This document shows positions 59,109 to 64,000 of a DNA stretch of 64,000 nt, one piece after another. Where the stretch lies: positions 58,649 to 122,648 of the forward strand of contig RCAB01000163.1 in the NCBI GenBank assembly GCA_003640385.1. The letters are read 5' to 3'. This DNA is from Setaria digitata (taxonomy: Eukaryota > Nematoda > Chromadorea > Rhabditida > Setariidae). The position numbers and the translations under genes are program-made. Position 1 is the first letter of the stretch. Each line of letters starts with the position of its first letter. The notes below the pieces were generated by a model. It worked only from the letters and a program-made list of their open reading frames with translations. It was not told where the DNA came from and ran no database searches.

Positions 59109-61176
59109 TCATTCACTGAATCTTCGTTTAAGTAATGGATTTTTGGAAGTTAATTTTGAATGATATCCGCTAACATCTCGTCTTTCGTCTAGTGCAATTT
59201 TGACAATTCTGGCACGATCGGAACCTGCCCCTTTACTGCTGGCTTTTCTCATTATTCCAGGCTTGAAATATGTAAAAATTAGATTCTATTCACAGTGCTT
59301 CGAGTAGTTTCGCAATTTTCAGAAGCATACCTTTAACAATTGAATCGTTGAAAGTTTCACCTTCTTCGATCCTATTGTTGCCATCATTTTTTGCTGCTGT
59401 CGAGCTGCTATTTCTCGGACATCAGATGCCATCGCAATTGATGGTGGTTGCATTCGAGATGCATTCATCGCATCATCCACCCAATTCTTAGCTTTCGCTG
59501 ATACCGGACGTTCAATGCACATGCTGACCGAATTCTTCTTCTACAACTTCTGCTTAGTGATAATTTTTTTCTTGAAGAATTCTAGGTTTGCAATGCAAAT
59601 AAGCAAAGAAAGGAATGCGAGTTGCGCGGCAAATAAGTATATATAATACAAGCCTTAAGAGAACGGACAAGTAAACTTTTCGCAACTTCTTTGTCAGTTA
59701 CTTTTATGCCATTAATATCAATGATGTGATCTTTTTCCTGCAGTGACTGCGCTACCATAGACCCTAAAAAGTGGAACAAAAATTCAACACATTTTATCCA
59801 CTGAAAAAAATGCAGTGAATTGAACTCAAGTCTTATTTAAATTCACTCTTATATTACTTTCTCTTATTTTCTATTTTCAAGTTAGTTACTTGTTCAGTTT
59901 AATTCAGCTGTCCAAAAATTGGTAAGTTAAACATTAATACTGTATGCAGAAAAATCAGAGAAGAGTGTGTCTGAATTTGTTGGGACAATAATATCTATAA
60001 ATCTGAAACTTTTGGAAGCTTTATTGTTTGGTCAAAACTACCGTAAAGCAACCAATAAAGTACTATCGTCACAACTTCAAAATAAGTAAAACAATTAATT
60101 GACTAATTTATAATTAAGCGATAGAAAGGAGAACCTGGATCAATGCGTGATACGATTACATTATCTTGAAAATGTTTAATACCAAGACCAAATTTACATC
60201 CCTTTACATAATTAATTTGAACATAATGATACGTGAAGCCCTCACGACGCTTGAATAAATTTTCATACTGTTCTGGAATATTATCCTGAACCGTCTGAAA
60301 TTTTCTTTTAAAATTACTCACTACCGTTTGATGCAAGTTCCGGGAAACTTTATAAAATTTTAACGACCGTTTTCTTTTTCTCGCTCCACTAAAAGCACTT
60401 CCTGAATTCGCAAATTTCAAGACTTCTAGCAAGCTATTTGTAATAGTTACACTTTGCAATCCACGATCAAATACAATTCGAACAACTACACCAGCTGCTT
60501 CAATCGCTACCCTGGCCTCATCAACTGTTTGAACAACACGGTCTCCAATCTTAAGGCATTTAACTCAATTTAACTTTAATTTCATAATAAGCTATCCAGC
60601 TTTTCAACAACCTAAGCAATAACTTTTTTATGAGGTATGAAGTCCATCCATTCAAACGAATTGAGTGCAATGTTCGGAAGCAAAAGAATTCATCAGAGAA
60701 GAATGAAATATAAAAGAAAGAGAATTCTTCAAATTGTGCAGCATTTCAGTAATCCATTTTCAAAAAGACGCAACCAGTGATTTTCAAAAAATTTTTTAAC
60801 ATGTTAACCAAGGTGAATGTGTACTTGAATGATATGATCCCCAGGTAATAGTTTGCCATCACAGGGACCTTGTTTGCTTACGTCAATGACGTGTAATGTT
60901 TCGTCAACACGCATCCCTAGTCCCTCCTTATTTGTTTCAATGATTACCTCTTCGTGTGTTTCTCTTTCTTCTGATGTTTGCAAACTGCAAGTACAATAAA
61001 GAATTCTGCTAGACAATTGTCCAGAAGCTTGCTTGTTAATTGCTTGCTTATTTAGGTGTTACTTTTCACTTAACGCTGCTAAGCAATCGCTTCTCGAGCA
61101 CATTTTCCTGGAACTGTTTTAGGGCTCAAGTCAGACTTGCTCTTCTAAAAATTAATTCCCCCACTTACGTAGACAT
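59109..61176 (-). CDS. Two-PDZ-domain protein
   Basis: Exon 1 appears to be only 8 nt (61169-61176, ATG TCT AC, before a strong GTAAGT donor) and joins in phase to the next exon at about 60984 (TLQTSEERETHEE). PDZ1: EGLGMRVDETLHVIDVSKQG, LLPGDHIIQ, then IGDRVVQTVDEARVAIEAAG and VVVRIVFDRG. A basic linker follows (ARKRKRSLKF). PDZ2: CKFGLGIKHFQDNVIVSRID, MVAQSLQEKDHIIDINGIKV, EVAKSLLVRSLK and SMCIERPVS. The C-terminal tail (WVDDAMNASRM, REIAARQQQKMMATIGSKK, DRARIVKIALDERRDVSG) ends KNPLLKRRFSE at TGA 59109-59111. PDZ domains bind C-terminal peptides, so a scaffold role is likely. The carboxylate loops read GLGM and GLGI. I do not know the specific orthologue or partners. Confidence 0.85.
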
Positions 61177-61570
61177 CACTTCAAAAATGCAACCGATTAA
61201 TGATTTTAAAAAAATCCATTGAAAAACAAAACTACCAAATCAATTCTTTATAAAGTAGCCCACTTCACCAAAGTGGAAATTTGCATAGAGACATTAGACA
61301 CAAATTTAGGTAGCAAAAGTAATTAATAGTGCCGTTGAGAACTAGTGCATTAGATGCAGCTAACGTCATCGGACCACGTACCTTCCTTCTATCAATGCTG
61401 TTTGTAGTTGTCAAACAATATAGATATTGACTTTTATCAGATTCTTATCAGAAAAGATGTATATTGCAGTCAAGCGAATTATACAACTTCTTACATTTCT
61501 CACGAAAGGATGCTTACACAAAGAGAGGACAGTATTTGCAATATTTATTAATTAATAAATGAAATTAATT
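61177..61570. other. Short spacer
   Basis: About 390 bp between the PDZ gene start and the stop of the two-TM gene, both on minus. No gene seen. Confidence 0.5.
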
Positions 61571-62926
61571 TCATCCTTCGTGAGGTTCAGGAAGCTCATT
61601 TCGATTAACAGACATCAATTTCCACATATAGCTATCACTTATATGCAAGAAGTACAGGTCTTGATTGAGATCTTCAATGTATTTGATGGTGTTCTTACGT
61701 TGGAGCAGCGCACAGACTAGCAGCATTGAAACACCGAAACCGATGAACAGACTGCCGGAAATTCGAAACGGTTGCTCTGACTGCTAAAAGTTTTGTTTAA
61801 TTAATTCTTCGTTTAATATTTTTTAAATTAGTAGCAAATACTTCACTTAGAAGGCAAAAAACTTTAGCACTGTCTTAGCAAATGCTCCGGCCATTATAAG
61901 AGCTCTTCTTGCAATTCCCTCTTGTCTACAAAGAATTGTTGTTAGAAATTGAGAATTGTATAAAAATACACGCAGACCTACGTCACGAACACGTAACAAA
62001 GTGGTAAGTCAATTAGAAAAAGTGACTCCGAGGACGAACCCGACATAAAACAATGATACCACTAAGAACCAATGTTATACCAACAACGAACAATCCAGCG
62101 ACAGTAAGTACAGTACCTGGTGAACTTAGTGTTTTCTTTTGTGTCATTGACTGAAAGAAAATACTACCTGAATCGTTTAAATTATTATTTTGCATAAATT
62201 TTCTATTGAGAATTTAAGGAAAGTAGTGAAATCAGCAAGTGTCACTTACGATTTATTCGCAATTTTAAAGATCTAGAAATTCTTGCAACTCATTTTAAAG
62301 AAAAAAGAAAAACAAAACTATTTCAGAAAGAATCACAAATATGGGAAAGAGAAAGTTTACAGCATTTTACGCGCCTCTTTTCAAATTATTTCAATGTGAA
62401 CGTCGGACAGTTCTTAATTACAGCTAAACGAATTTTCGAGATAGTCAATGGGACTTTTAGTTTCAAATTTGAATAAACACACATTAATTAGTGGACTTTC
62501 ACTACGACGATAACTCCTTCTGTAACAGTAGCAAGGAATATAACAATATTAAACCACATCTGATACGAGGAGAAAGCTCATTGCTTCGAGTTAGTCTCCT
62601 TTCCATTACCCGAATAATAGTAGCATTTCCTTGAAAGGAAAAGGTTCATTTGTTTTCAAGAGAACAAAGCACTGGAATGAACCTTATCGAAAACAGGTGT
62701 AACAATGAATTGAAGTGAATCGTCCCGTTGTACTGAGTAATGTTTCTTGGGCACCGTTAGACGAAGATTAAAGCCAGCCGATGATGACATTTCCTGAAGA
62801 TCTTCATACTTTCACCTGTCTTTCTGCATAATGACAATATGCAAACTTCATAAACTTCATAAGAATTTTTGGACAAAAGGTTACCTTTGAATCATGCGTC
62901 GAATTAGCCTGATCCTGAATCTCCAT
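61571..62926 (-). CDS. Small two-transmembrane protein, unrecognised
   Basis: Three exons join in phase 0: 62885-62926, 62040-62150 and 61571-61783, giving 121 residues. The N terminus is hydrophilic (MEIQDQANSTHDSK). TM1 is TVLTVAGLFVVGITLVLSG plus IIVLC; a short charged turn follows (RQSEQPFR); TM2 is ISGSLFIGFGVSMLLVCALL. A soluble C-terminal tail contains NTIKYIEDLNQDLYFLHISD and ends NELPEPHEG. The hairpin topology with both ends on one side resembles small animal TMEM-type proteins, but I cannot name a family. The donor after exon 2 is GTTCGT. A further open segment (about 61865-61928, with GIARRALIMAGAFAKTVLKF) has a good acceptor but does not keep frame, so I left it out. Confidence 0.7.
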
Positions 62927-63412
62927 TCGGCTTTGAAATTTCAAGTTTCCTAGTACTGAAATAAGTGATCGTAGTGACAGCAAAAAAAAAATCCAAGTGG
63001 TATACTTGCTTTTCGTTTGTGAAAAATTTGATAAGATAATGAGTCTATCACCAATTATTTTTATTACCTTTCTTTTTTCACTTCTCACTAGATACTGAAT
63101 AAGATATAGCTGATGGTATTATGATAACATTATGATAAAATAAATGATGCTTTTTACTAGCAATGTTACTATTTGCTTAAACCAAGAAATACTTATTATT
63201 GTGTAATAAATATTAATTATTGAGAATCGAAATGTATTTGTTTAGTGCTTTACAGTATCTAGCTTTTTTTTGTTTCGAATAATACTACTTTGAATTCTGT
63301 TTCCTTCTCGTTTTGTCCTGAAATGCTATTTTAGTACTCTAAATTTAAAAACGTCGAAAAGTGACACTTTCAGTAGATGACGAAAAAAATATTGAGAGAA
63401 TATTTTAAACTG

Positions 63413-63552
63413 AACAGAGAGAGAGAGAAAGAAATTTATCAAAGACATGCAAAAGGTACAAGGAACAAAATAACTGTTCTGAAGAAGAAAGATGCAAATG
63501 CAAAGAAAACATCGATAATTGATCGATTGATTGATTAACTGATTGATTAGCA
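63413..63552. repeat. Short GA and GATT simple repeats
   Basis: A GAGAGAGAGA tract at about 63417-63428 and a GATT-rich tract at about 63520-63550, read directly. Confidence 0.7.
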
Positions 63553-63632
63553 GAAGCAAAATGTTCATACAGCGCCGTGTTGTACGACGACTGTACAAGC
63601 ATTTCTTGCAGTAGAAGTCATGACATATTTGT

Positions 63633-64000
63633 TTGATTTTCACTGCTCAAATGCCATCTGTTCAGCCTTTCGATGGTTGCAGTAGCGATCAAATCTATTT
63701 TGATACTAACTCTCGCAAAAATGTCAAAAGCTTAAAATGTTCAGTTAATTTTATTCTTTCCAGTGACTTTGTCGGGGTTTTAGCAAAGCTTAATTTAGGA
63801 ATTTCAGCAAACTTCAAAATCATTTGATCATTTCATTTCAGTACTGATAATGCAACGATTATCATTCTAGCAGGTTCATATGATGCTAACTATCAGTTAA
63901 GTTTGACAAATCTTAAGAATATGCTAATAATGAGAAATGGCATTTTTTTTCCTTACACTTTAATGAACATGAAAAAAAAAAAAAGATGAGTAAAAATTTA
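63633..64000 (+). CDS. Possible 5' part of a plus-strand gene at window edge
   Basis: A 64-codon ORF (63633-63827; an internal Met begins MPSVQPFDGCSSDQIYFD) is followed by an acceptor TTTCATTTCAG at about 63830-63840. After it a frame stays open (TDNATIIILAGSYDANYQLS) for about 48 codons. I could not fix a donor that keeps phase, so this is speculative. No family recognised. Confidence 0.2.

Noticed and set aside
61865..61928. Extra exon (GIARRALIMAGAFAKTVLKF) in the two-TM gene
   Set aside because: Its open frame needs phase 2 from a donor that ends in phase 0; skipping it gives a clean protein.
1..64000. CRISPR arrays, phage, insertion sequences, bacterial operons, rRNA, spliced-leader RNA genes
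   Set aside because: Looked for on both strands; none had supporting sequence, and the DNA is clearly eukaryotic.

Overview
This window looks like nuclear DNA of a nematode, most likely a clade III (spirurid or filarial-type) roundworm. The evidence is its AT-richness, multi-exon genes with introns of about 50 bp to 2 kb, acceptors that nearly always read TTTCAG or close to it, long A or T runs, and a gene set with clear animal orthologues. No bacterial operon, phage, CRISPR array, rRNA or convincing tRNA was seen. Protein assignments come from translating exons by eye and joining them at splice sites that keep the reading frame. No database search was possible.

Left part (1-17.8 kb), in order: the 3' part of a multi-CUB-domain extracellular protein gene (+, cut by the window start); two tandem complete protein-L-isoaspartate O-methyltransferase genes (+); tubulin-folding cofactor B (-); and a SERTA-domain transcriptional coregulator (+) followed by about 3 kb of T-rich sequence that is probably a long 3' UTR.

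Middle part (21.9-36.3 kb): a saccharopine dehydrogenase-like oxidoreductase (+) converges on a two-domain rhodanese/mercaptopyruvate sulfurtransferase (-). Then come a small unrecognised Cys-containing gene (+) and an unrecognised single-pass membrane protein gene (-) whose 5' end I could not resolve. From about 36.7 to 46.7 kb I see no dependable gene, only AT-rich DNA with a 33-bp minisatellite, a degenerate tandem repeat and a few orphan ORFs.

Right part (46.7-64 kb): four genes on the minus strand. These are the Hsp90 co-chaperone Aha1; a PARP-1 with three zinc-binding regions, WGR and catalytic domains but no visible BRCT domain; a two-PDZ-domain protein; and a small two-transmembrane protein. 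A doubtful plus-strand ORF starts at the right edge.

Most genes are housekeeping: protein repair, tubulin folding, chaperone function, DNA-damage signalling and sulfur metabolism. Nothing in the sequence links them into one pathway. I found no clear new multi-gene system. The items most worth a second look are the tandem methyltransferase pair and the perfect-stem hairpin just behind it, an apparent CGG splice acceptor in cofactor B, a GC-AG intron in the SCCPDH-like gene, the BRCT-less PARP-1, the 33-bp minisatellite carrying an acceptor motif in most units, and the unrecognised genes.
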